Shown one piece after another: positions 1-6,287 of a stretch of 13,044 bases of DNA (within the stretch, counting starts at the first letter, position 1; each line of letters starts with the position of its first letter). The stretch spans positions 1-13,044 of the forward strand of contig JAKLEK010000023.1 in NCBI GenBank assembly GCA_022703115.1. The letters run 5' to 3'. The translations under genes and the position numbers were made by a program. The stretch is from Elusimicrobiota bacterium (GTDB lineage Bacteria; Elusimicrobiota; Elusimicrobia; Elusimicrobiales; UBA9959). The notes under the pieces were generated by a model that saw only the letters and a list, made by a program, of their open reading frames with translations, did not search any database and was not told where the DNA came from.

Positions 1-63
1 AACGGGCCCTACGCGGCGCCGGTGGAACAGGACAGGGATTACGCGCCGGTCAGGAGAACGTGA
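1..63 (+). CDS. C-terminal tail of an unknown upstream gene (partial)
   Basis: Frame 1 reads through twenty codons from the window edge to a TGA at 61-63. The codons are almost all G or C in the third position, like the real genes here, which favours this frame. The tail (ends DYAPVRRT) is too short to recognise. The other two frames are also open for about 100 bases, so the call rests only on codon style. It would lie directly upstream of the recA leader. Confidence 0.4.
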   Translation, partial: NGPYAAPVEQDRDYAPVRRT

Positions 64-108
64 CGGCGTTCGCTCTCCCGGGTCATCGGCGGTCCCCTGA
101 AAACTAGG

Positions 109-114
109 TATAAT
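109..114 (+). promoter_or_regulatory. Candidate -10 box upstream of recA
   Basis: A perfect TATAAT lies at 109-114 in GC-rich surroundings. No convincing -35 hexamer is present at 16-18 bases spacing. If used, transcription would start near 121 and give recA a leader of about 190 nt, unusually long. Apart from the TATAAT box, the dyads at 190-210 and GC-rich palindromes such as GCGCCGCGGCGC (271-282), I see nothing that can be named in 64-311. I do not see an E. coli-type (CTGT-N8-ACAG) or Bacillus-type (GAAC-N4-GTTC) LexA box. Confidence 0.45.
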
Positions 115-189
115 AGTATGGTTCCGCCGGGGAGCGTCCGCGCCCGGCCCGGCGCCGGCGGCCGGATATGCGTTAAAAAAGCGCAGAAC

Positions 190-210
190 ACAGCGACACT
201 ACGCTGTCGC
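190..210 (+). promoter_or_regulatory. Two overlapping inverted repeats in the recA leader
   Basis: Two perfect dyads overlap: ACAGCG at 190-195 pairs with CGCTGT at 202-207, and GCGACA at 193-198 pairs with TGTCGC at 205-210. Each has 6-bp arms and a 6-nt spacer, offset by 3 nt, so as RNA only one could form at a time. As DNA the site could be an operator. It lies about 100 bases before the recA start. Confidence 0.4.
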
Positions 211-311
211 GGTCCCGTGGTACCATTTTAAGACAGGTGCCGCCGGCGGGACACCGGATTTCAGCGTTACGCGCCGCGGCGCCCGGCTAAAGTAATACGG
301 AGGACAAAACA

Positions 312-1397
312 ATGGTGACTACGGACAACAAGGACGGAAAAGGAAAAGCTTTGGAGATGGCCCTCTCGCAGATCGAGAAGAGCTTCGGCAAAGAAGCCAT
401 AATGCTGCTCGGCGAAAAATCTTCGAAGGTCAGGATCGAGGCCCTGCCGACCGGCGCCCTCTCGCTGGACCTGGCCCTCGGCATCGGCGGCCTGCCCCGG
501 GGCCGGGTCGTGGAAGTGTACGGCCCCGAAGCGGGGGGGAAGACCACTCTGACCCTGCATATACTGGCCGAAGTGCAGAAGCGGGGCGGAATGGCGGCCT
601 TCATAGACGCGGAACATTCCCTGGACCCGATGTACGCCAAGCGTCTGGGCGTCAATATAGATAATCTCCTCATCTCCCAGCCGGATTCCGGCGAGCAGGC
701 GCTGGAGATAACCGAGAAGCTGGTGCGTTCCGGGGCCGTGGACCTCATAGTCGTGGATTCGGTGGCCGCGCTCGTTCCGAAGGCCGAGATCGAAGGGGAG
801 ATGGGGGACCAGCACATGGGCCTGCAGGCCCGCCTCATGAGCCAGGCGCTCAGGAAGCTGACCTCCATCATGTCGACCACCAAGACCACGGTGATCTTCA
901 TAAACCAGCTCCGCCACAAGATAGGAGTAATGTTCGGCAGTCCCGAGACGACCCCGGGCGGCCTCGCGCTGAAGTTCTATTCCTCCGTGCGCATGGATAT
1001 ACGCAAGATCGAGACCCTCAAGCAGGGAGACGTGGTCACCGGCGCCCGCATCCGGGTAAAGGTCGTGAAGAACAAGGTGGCGCCTCCCTACCGCCAGGCG
1101 GAGTTCGAGATGATAAACGGCTCCGGCATCTCGGTCGAAGGCTGCGTGCTGGACATGGGCGTGGAGACCGGCCTTATAGAAAAGACCGGCACCTGGTTCA
1201 TTTACAAGAGCGAGCGGATGGGGCAGGGCCGGGACAACGCCAAGGGCTGGCTGAAGCAGAACCCGGACAAGTACAAGGAGATCGAGACCGAGCTCCGCTC
1301 CCGGTTCCTGACGCCCGGCGCGGCCCCCTCCGGGGAAAAAGCGGACGGGAAAGGCGAGGAAAAAGCCGAGAAGAAAGAGCGGTCGTCCAGGAAGTGA
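312..1397 (+). CDS. recA: RecA recombinase
   Basis: RecA is the DNA-strand-exchange ATPase of homologous recombination and the co-protease that triggers the SOS response. The 361-aa length and layout are typical: N-terminal helix and linker (1-40), ATPase core with Walker A at 71-79, catalytic Glu101 in FIDAEH, Walker B LIVVDS at 145-150, L1 loop with EIEGEMGD (159-166), L2 with [13 protein letters not shown] (197-209), then the C-terminal domain. Walker A is GPEAGGKTT instead of the usual GPESSGKTT. L2 carries His202 and Leu218, positions usually Met/Glu and Asn/Arg. The tail (341-361) is a Lys/Glu mixture with net positive charge, unlike the acidic E. coli tail. The start is supported by GGAGGA at 299-304, 7 nt before the ATG. 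It heads a + strand cluster; the xer gene begins 16 bases after its stop. The family is certain. Confidence 0.98.
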   Translation: MVTTDNKDGKGKALEMALSQIEKSFGKEAIMLLGEKSSKVRIEALPTGALSLDLALGIGGLPRGRVVEVYGPEAGGKTTLTLHILAEVQKRGGMAAFIDAEHSLDPMYAKRLGVNIDNLLISQPDSGEQALEITEKLVRSGAVDLIVVDSVAALVPKAEIEGEMGDQHMGLQARLMSQALRKLTSIMSTTKTTVIFINQLRHKIGVMFGSPETTPGGLALKFYSSVRMDIRKIETLKQGDVVTGARIRVKVVKNKVAPPYRQAEFEMINGSGISVEGCVLDMGVETGLIEKTGTWFIYKSERMGQGRDNAKGWLKQNPDKYKEIETELRSRFLTPGAAPSGEKADGKGEEKAEKKERSSRK

Positions 1398-1412
1398 CGC
1401 TCCGGCCGGAGT

Positions 1413-2315
1413 ATGACAGGGGAACTTGCGGCTGATTTCCAGAGACATCTCGCCCTTGAGCGCGGACTCAGCGGGAACACCTGCCTGGCCTACGCCGGGG
1501 ACCTGAGGGCTTTCCTGGAACACTGCGAGGCCGTGGGGGCCGACCCGCTGAAGGCCGACGCGGGCTTCATAGAGGAATACCTGTGGAAGCTCAAGTCGGA
1601 GGGCCGGCTGAAGAGCTCGTCGGTTTTCAGGAAGACGGAGGCGCTGCGTTCCTTTTACCGCTTCCTGATGCTGGACGGCAGGCTTTCTTCGGACCCCACG
1701 CGTAACTTCAAGGCGCCGCGCTCGCCGCAGCGCGTTCCCAGGTTCCTCTCCCGGCAGGATATGGATAAGCTGCTTTCCTGCCCCGCCCGGGACAACTTCG
1801 TCCGTATGAGGACGGTCGCCGCGATAGAGCTGCTGTACGCCTCCGGGCTTCGGGTCTCTGAACTGCTCGGACTGCGGCTGGAGGCGGTGAACGCGCAGCA
1901 GGGCTGGCTGCGCGTTCTCGGCAAGGGTTCCAAGGAGAGGCTGGTGCCGGTCCATCGGGCCGCGCTGGACGCTCTGGGGCGGTACATGGAACTGCGGCAG
2001 GCCAGGTTCGGAGGCTCCGGACGCGACGCGGGGGCGGAGATCTTCCTGAACCGTCTCGGCCGCAGGCTGAGCCGGGTCCAGCTCTGGAAAGACATACTCC
2101 GGCTCGGCAGGGAAGCGGATGTAAAGGTCCATCCGCATCTGTTCCGGCATACTTTCGCTTCGCATCTGGTGCAGGCCGGAGCGGACCTGCGCTCGGTCCA
2201 GGAGATGCTGGGGCACGCGAGCCTCAACACGACGCAGATATACTCGCATGTGGAGCGGTCGGGGGTGAAGGCCGCGCACGAAAAATTCCACCCGGACAAG
2301 GAGCGTAAACCGTAA
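1413..2315 (+). CDS. xerD: XerD-type tyrosine recombinase
   Basis: This 300-aa site-specific recombinase should resolve chromosome dimers at dif. Residues 1-95 form the SAM-like core-binding domain (RGLSGNT at 17-23). Residues 108-300 are the catalytic domain, with the full active site: Arg147 (ASGLR), Lys171 (GKGSKER), His242 and Arg245 (HPHLFRH), His268 (LGHAS) and nucleophile Tyr277 (TTQIYSHV). The 300-aa length and the C-terminal VKAAHEKFHP are of Xer type and look more like XerD than XerC; the paralogue choice is not certain. It starts 15 bases after recA, so it is probably co-transcribed and translationally coupled. The only Shine-Dalgarno-like bases (GGAG, 1408-1411) are too close to be a good site. 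Nothing suggests an integrase of a mobile element: it is short, there is no arm-binding domain, and no att-like repeats are visible. Confidence 0.93.
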   Translation: MTGELAADFQRHLALERGLSGNTCLAYAGDLRAFLEHCEAVGADPLKADAGFIEEYLWKLKSEGRLKSSSVFRKTEALRSFYRFLMLDGRLSSDPTRNFKAPRSPQRVPRFLSRQDMDKLLSCPARDNFVRMRTVAAIELLYASGLRVSELLGLRLEAVNAQQGWLRVLGKGSKERLVPVHRAALDALGRYMELRQARFGGSGRDAGAEIFLNRLGRRLSRVQLWKDILRLGREADVKVHPHLFRHTFASHLVQAGADLRSVQEMLGHASLNTTQIYSHVERSGVKAAHEKFHPDKERKP

Positions 2316-2393
2316 GGAGCGAAGCGTCGGTGTCCGGCGAACGGCGGCGGCCACCGTCCCGGCGTATTCGGCTTTCACGGTCACGGATCCCAT

Positions 2394-3941
2394 ATGATGG
2401 ACGAACGCGACGATGTTTTCGACTCCAAGATAACGCTGCACGACAGGCACCGTTTCGAGATAAAGCTGGACATGGACCTGGGGGCTTCCTCGCGCACCGT
2501 GTACGAGCTGGAGAGCTACTTCTTCGTTCCGCGCTCGCTGAACATAGCCCCCGGAACCTATACCAAGGACGATTTTTACAACAGCAACCAGCGTTATATA
2601 CGCTTCAAGACCCCGAGGATCAGCCTGTCCAAGCTCTGGGACCCCGGCCTGCCGGCGTCGCCGCTCAACCGCGCCAGGAAGAGCCTCGCCGACATACTTT
2701 CCGGTTCCCAGGAGCCGGAGCTGATCGATTCGGTCTACGAGGAGCTGAAGCTGCTGGGCTGCGTGATCAAGGGCGAGATCAGGGACCACGCAAGGGCTTT
2801 CATATCGGAACTCGAGGCGTGCTCCGCCCGGGGGGAGGGCGGGGGCAGGATGTTCGACGGCGAGGGGTTCTCCGCCTTCCTCGCGGACCTCAGGAAGCTC
2901 GTGGACGAGGTCCACTCTCTCAAGGCCGGGATCATGGACCCGGTGGTGCCGGTCCGGCTGAAGGAAACCTATAAATTCCTGGACGAGTACCTGAGCCTGA
3001 CGATAGAAGAGCATCTTGCCCCGCCCCTGGCCGCCCTGCGGGGGTGTTCCCATCAGCCGGGCGGACCGTCGGAGCTCGAGAAGGTCCTGACCGAGCTCGT
3101 CTTCTCACAGGGACGTTACCGCTCCGCCATGGGATATCCGTCGGTGCTCCGGGCGGGGGACACGAACGAGGTCCTGATATACAGGCGCGGCGTCCTGAAG
3201 AAGTTCATTTCCAGCGTGCTGTACCTGAAGACCGAGGTGGACGAGTGGCAGGCGGCTACGCAGGTGGTCCTGGGCCTGGCGGCCGGCGTCGCCATGCTGT
3301 TCGCCGCGATGGCCGCCATCTACGCGCAGAACCGGTACACGATGAACAGCGTTCCTTTCGTGGCCGTGATAGTGGTCAGTTACGTGTTCAAGGACAGGAT
3401 AAAGGACTGGCTGAAGCTCCTTTTCTCCAGGAACCTCACCCGCTGGTTCTCCGACAGGGAGATAAAGATCCTGGACCCGATAGATTCCAAGAAGATAGGC
3501 GTGCTCAAGGAGGCCTTCACCTTCATCTCGGAGAAGGACGTGCCGCCGGATATCGCGCGTCTGCGCAGCATAGACAACATAACTTCCGTGGACGAGGACG
3601 GCAAGCCGGAACGCGTGTTCAAATACAAGAAGGAGATAGCCCTCTACCCCGGGAAGATACTCAAGACGCACAGCCGCCGCAAGGACCTGAACGACATCAT
3701 GCGGTTCAACGTGAAGGAGTTTATAACCCAGGCCGACGATTCCAGCGTGGATTATCTGTACGCGGACCCGGGCACCGGGAGCATACGTCCGGTCCCGTGC
3801 GCCCGGGTGTACCATATGAACCTCATAATCAAATATTCCTATGCCGCGGCGCGCGGCCAGGATAAGGTGCATTACGACCGTATCAGGATCGTGCTGAACA
3901 AGGAAGGCCTGGTCCGGATGGAAGAAGTGAGGGCGGTCTGA
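2394..3941 (+). CDS. Uncharacterised 515-aa protein with a central two-helix membrane hairpin
   Basis: I do not recognise a named family. The N-terminal part (1-285) is soluble and mostly helical, with a YELESYFFVPRSLN-like stretch at 37-50 and YIRFKTP at 68-74. Two hydrophobic segments follow, about 288-310 and 317-332, joined by a short loop (AQNRYTM), so both ends probably face the cytosol. The C-terminal part (333-515) is basic next to the membrane (KDRIKDWLKLLFSRNLTRW) and then mixed alpha/beta. There is no signal peptide and no obvious catalytic motif. The start at 2394 (or the next codon, also ATG) is the first possible one: no in-frame ATG, GTG or TTG exists between the xer stop and 2394, and no good Shine-Dalgarno precedes it. 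It follows xer by 78 bases and is followed 31 bases later by the dehydrogenase-like gene, suggesting one operon. Its length, sustained codon bias and reading frame make it a real gene. Confidence 0.85.
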   Translation: MMDERDDVFDSKITLHDRHRFEIKLDMDLGASSRTVYELESYFFVPRSLNIAPGTYTKDDFYNSNQRYIRFKTPRISLSKLWDPGLPASPLNRARKSLADILSGSQEPELIDSVYEELKLLGCVIKGEIRDHARAFISELEACSARGEGGGRMFDGEGFSAFLADLRKLVDEVHSLKAGIMDPVVPVRLKETYKFLDEYLSLTIEEHLAPPLAALRGCSHQPGGPSELEKVLTELVFSQGRYRSAMGYPSVLRAGDTNEVLIYRRGVLKKFISSVLYLKTEVDEWQAATQVVLGLAAGVAMLFAAMAAIYAQNRYTMNSVPFVAVIVVSYVFKDRIKDWLKLLFSRNLTRWFSDREIKILDPIDSKKIGVLKEAFTFISEKDVPPDIARLRSIDNITSVDEDGKPERVFKYKKEIALYPGKILKTHSRRKDLNDIMRFNVKEFITQADDSSVDYLYADPGTGSIRPVPCARVYHMNLIIKYSYAAARGQDKVHYDRIRIVLNKEGLVRMEEVRAV

Positions 3942-3972
3942 ACGATCTTCGGCGGCATCGGAGGGGCCAGAT

Positions 3973-5082
3973 ATGGATATTCAAGCGATAGGCGTCCTGA
4001 GCGCCAACACCGTGGGGACCGGGCTGGCCGAGATCTTCCTCAAATACGGCTGCCAGGTCCGCATCTTCGACAATTTCAAGGACAGTCTCAACATCTCCCT
4101 CGCCAAGATAAAATGGTCCATGCGCCAGGCCGGACGGGAGGACCTGCTTTCGAACCTGGAAGGAGTGCAGGACCTGTCGAAGTTCGACGGAGCCGATATC
4201 GTGGTGGAGACCCTGGCGCAGGACCTCGAGGTCCGCAGGCAGTTCTTTTCCAAATTGAAGCCCTTCATCCGGACGGAGTGCGTGGTCGCCGTCTGCTGCG
4301 GCGTCCATCCGCTGAAAGAGGTCCTGGAATCCTCCGACCTCCCGAAGGACCGCACTCTAGGGTTCAATTTCCAGCGGCCGGTGCGCTCGAACCCGCTGGT
4401 CGAGCTGGTAAGGACCGACGCTACCAGGGACGACTGCCTGGAGGCGGCCCTGACCCTGCTGAAAAAGATCGAAAAAACGCCGGTGATAGTTAAGGATAAT
4501 CCCGGACAGATAGTGGAACGTCTCCGCCTGCCCTTCATTCTGAGCGCTTTCAAGCTGCTGGAGGCGGGAAAAGGCCTCCCCGGCGATATAGACGGCGCTT
4601 TCAGGGAGGTGAGCGGCGCCCCGCTGGGCCCCCTGGAGACCGCGGATTTCCTGGGTCTGGACAGGGGGTATAAGGCCTCGCAGGATATTTACGAGGCGCT
4701 GGGCAGGCCGGAGCGGCTGACCCCTTCGGCGATGGCGCTCCGGCTGGTGCAGTACGGACAGCTGGGCAGGAAATCCACGATAGGGTTCTATATCTACGAG
4801 GACGGACGGATAGTCGGGGAGAACCCGGAGCTCTCGAACGTCGTCAAGTATCTGGGATTGAAGAACGCGCCGAAAGAGGAGATCTTCTCCGACCTTATGG
4901 GCCCGGTCATCGAGGAGGCCCGGACCCTGGCCTCGGAGATAATGGCCTCCGAACACGATATCGAGACGGCGATGAAACTGGCTATGGGCTGGCCGAAGGG
5001 CCCTCTGGCCTACGGGCGCGATATGAAGGAACTCTTCGTGAAGAAGCGCGCCGGGGAATTCGATTCCCTGGACGCCTACTGA
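3973..5082 (+). CDS. 3-hydroxyacyl-CoA dehydrogenase-like protein, probably inactive as such
   Basis: The 369-aa protein aligns along its whole length with 3-hydroxybutyryl-CoA dehydrogenases: Rossmann domain (1-178), first C-terminal helical domain (179-275, with LGPLETADFLGLD and a GRKSTIGFY-like end), then a second, shorter copy (about 305-350, GWPKGPLAYGRDM). The signature residues are changed. The usual GAGTMG dinucleotide loop reads SANTVG (10-15). The catalytic Ser of the NTSS loop is Gly110, the catalytic His of GMHFF is Asn132, and the Asn of the VVNR motif is Glu182. Glu144, which pairs with the His in active enzymes, and Asp33 at the end of beta-2 remain. The fold is clear from family knowledge. 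Loss of the usual activity is inferred; a structural, binding or altered catalytic role is open. GGAGG at 3960-3964, 8 nt upstream, supports the start. It probably ends the recA transcription unit and converges on pyrB with 5 bases between stops. Confidence 0.85.
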   Translation: MDIQAIGVLSANTVGTGLAEIFLKYGCQVRIFDNFKDSLNISLAKIKWSMRQAGREDLLSNLEGVQDLSKFDGADIVVETLAQDLEVRRQFFSKLKPFIRTECVVAVCCGVHPLKEVLESSDLPKDRTLGFNFQRPVRSNPLVELVRTDATRDDCLEAALTLLKKIEKTPVIVKDNPGQIVERLRLPFILSAFKLLEAGKGLPGDIDGAFREVSGAPLGPLETADFLGLDRGYKASQDIYEALGRPERLTPSAMALRLVQYGQLGRKSTIGFYIYEDGRIVGENPELSNVVKYLGLKNAPKEEIFSDLMGPVIEEARTLASEIMASEHDIETAMKLAMGWPKGPLAYGRDMKELFVKKRAGEFDSLDAY

Positions 5083-5087
5083 CCGGA

Positions 5088-6155
5088 CTATCCTTTCCTG
5101 ATCTTTCCGTCCACCCCGAAAATGTAGGAGATGAGCGCGGCTCTGGCCCACATGCCGTTGCGCTCCTGCCTCCAGAACACGGCTCTCGGGTCGTCGTCCA
5201 CGGTGACCTCTATCTCATGCCGGCGCGGCAGCGGGTGCATGATGACGCAGTTCTTCCCGATCAGTTTCAGGTGTTCGGCCCTGAAGTGGAACGGGGAATA
5301 ATCCACGGCCCTGGATTCCCCGGCCTTGTCGTGCTCGTCCTGTATCCGGGTCATGTAGATGGCGTCGGCCTCTCCCATTACGGACCTGAAGTCCTCGGTC
5401 TCTATGAACGGCATATCGTGGCGCTTCAGGAAATCCAGAATGTCCGGTTCCATGCGGAATTGCTTAGGCGAGACGAAGTAGAGGGTGATATTCCTGTAAT
5501 TCCTCATCAGGTAAGTCAGGGAGCGTACGGTCCTGCCGCGCTTCAGGTCCCCCACCATGGCTATTTTCCTGTTGTCCATGTTCCCTTTGAAGCTGCGGTA
5601 AAGGGTGTAAGTGTCCAGCAGGGCCTGCGTCGGATGCTGGTCCTTTCCGGAGCCGCCGTTGATGATAGGCACCGGCCGGTTGGTGCGGTTCATGAGCCAG
5701 GCGGTCTTCTCCACGAAGCCCGGCGTCGGGTGGCGCATGATGATCATGTCGACGTAACTGGAGAAGGTCCGCACCGTGTCCTCCGGGCTCTCTCCTTTCA
5801 CCTCGGAGGACGTGGACGTGTCGCGTATCTCCGAGGTCCTGATGCCGAGGATATGGCAGGCGTTGAGGAAAGAGAGGAAGGTCCTGGTGGACGGCTGCAC
5901 GAAGTAGAGCATGGCGCGCGCGTGGGACAGGAGGCTGCCCGCGTAGTCCATTCCCTCCTTGGTGGCGGTCAGCCCGCGGAGGGCGTCGGCGGTCTCGAAG
6001 AGATGCGTAAGCAGGGCGCGGTCGAACTGCTGCGCGAAAAGGCAGTCGTAAATCCGTCCGTCCTTGGCGAAGAAAGGCAGCCTTTCCGAGATGTCGGTCG
6101 CGTGGAAACTCTCCCAGTCGGAACTTACGCTCGTCATTTCAGGGGTCCTTTTCAT
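5088..6155 (-). CDS. pyrB: Aspartate carbamoyltransferase catalytic chain
   Basis: This 355-aa protein should catalyse carbamoyl phosphate + L-aspartate to carbamoyl-aspartate, the committed step of pyrimidine synthesis. Carbamoyl phosphate residues are present: PSTRT at 88-92, Ser116/Lys120 in SSEVKGES, Arg141, and His174/Gln177 in QHPTQALLD. Aspartate-binding residues are also present: Arg208 in GDLKRGRTV, Arg270 and Gln272 in TRIQ, and HPLPR at 307-311. It is about 45 residues longer than E. coli PyrB, mostly through an N-terminal extension of about 35 residues, and the usual LSFE reads LSFL, so it is a divergent subgroup. No pyrI or other pyr gene is in the window. The start is set by AAGGAGGG (6159-6166) immediately upstream. 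A perfect minus-strand TATAAT lies 48 bases upstream of the ATG. The intact aspartate site makes another transcarbamylase specificity unlikely. Confidence 0.93.
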   Translation of the reverse strand: MKRTPEMTSVSSDWESFHATDISERLPFFAKDGRIYDCLFAQQFDRALLTHLFETADALRGLTATKEGMDYAGSLLSHARAMLYFVQPSTRTFLSFLNACHILGIRTSEIRDTSTSSEVKGESPEDTVRTFSSYVDMIIMRHPTPGFVEKTAWLMNRTNRPVPIINGGSGKDQHPTQALLDTYTLYRSFKGNMDNRKIAMVGDLKRGRTVRSLTYLMRNYRNITLYFVSPKQFRMEPDILDFLKRHDMPFIETEDFRSVMGEADAIYMTRIQDEHDKAGESRAVDYSPFHFRAEHLKLIGKNCVIMHPLPRRHEIEVTVDDDPRAVFWRQERNGMWARAALISYIFGVDGKIRKG

Positions 6156-6203
6156 TTTCCCTCCTTAAAATGTACCGTCCAGCCGGGTTCCCGCATGCTG
6201 ATA

Positions 6204-6209
6204 ATTATA
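6204..6209 (-). promoter_or_regulatory. Candidate -10 box for pyrB
   Basis: Read on the minus strand, 6209-6204 is TATAAT within an AT-rich island (6200-6217) in otherwise GC-rich DNA. It predicts a leader of about 40 nt before the pyrB ATG. I find no good -35 hexamer at 16-18 bases spacing. The leader is too short for a classical pyr attenuator and shows no terminator hairpin. Confidence 0.5.
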
Positions 6210-6245
6210 CGAATTAACTCCCCTTCCCGCTCCTCCGTACGGTCT

Positions 6246-6271
6246 CCCGACCCCCGACTCCCCCGACTCCC
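6246..6271 (-). repeat. Four G-tracts in short tandem repeats, a G-quadruplex candidate
   Basis: On the minus strand this stretch has four runs of three to five G separated by AGTC, AGTC and TC. It fits the simple quadruplex rule (four runs of at least three G, loops of 7 nt or less). It derives from a decaying tandem repeat of about 8-9 bp (GTCGGGA-like units, continuing to 6276). It lies downstream of the peptidase gene stop and just upstream of where the pyrB -35 region would be. Confidence 0.55.
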
Positions 6272-6287
6272 GACTCTTGTCCCCCTA

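Noticed and set aside
118..231. A 37-aa ORF in the recA leader, starting 3 bases after the TATAAT box
   Set aside because: It has no ribosome binding site, lies too close to the -10 box to be transcribed from it, and its product is low-complexity Arg/Gly/Pro.
1413..2315. Tyrosine recombinase as a sign of an integrated element
   Set aside because: Its length, XerD-like motifs and position next to recA indicate the housekeeping recombinase. No tRNA, direct repeats or phage genes lie nearby.
267..3053. A 928-codon open frame on the minus strand across recA, xer and the 515-aa gene
   Set aside because: It is antisense to three supported genes. Its composition (Arg, Gln, His, Gly, Pro rich) is that of a GC-rich reverse frame, and it shows no family motif.
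6246..6276. The short C-rich repeats as a CRISPR or phase-variation array
   Set aside because: The units are only 8-9 bp, adjacent and imperfect, with no spacers, and lie outside any coding frame or promoter spacer.
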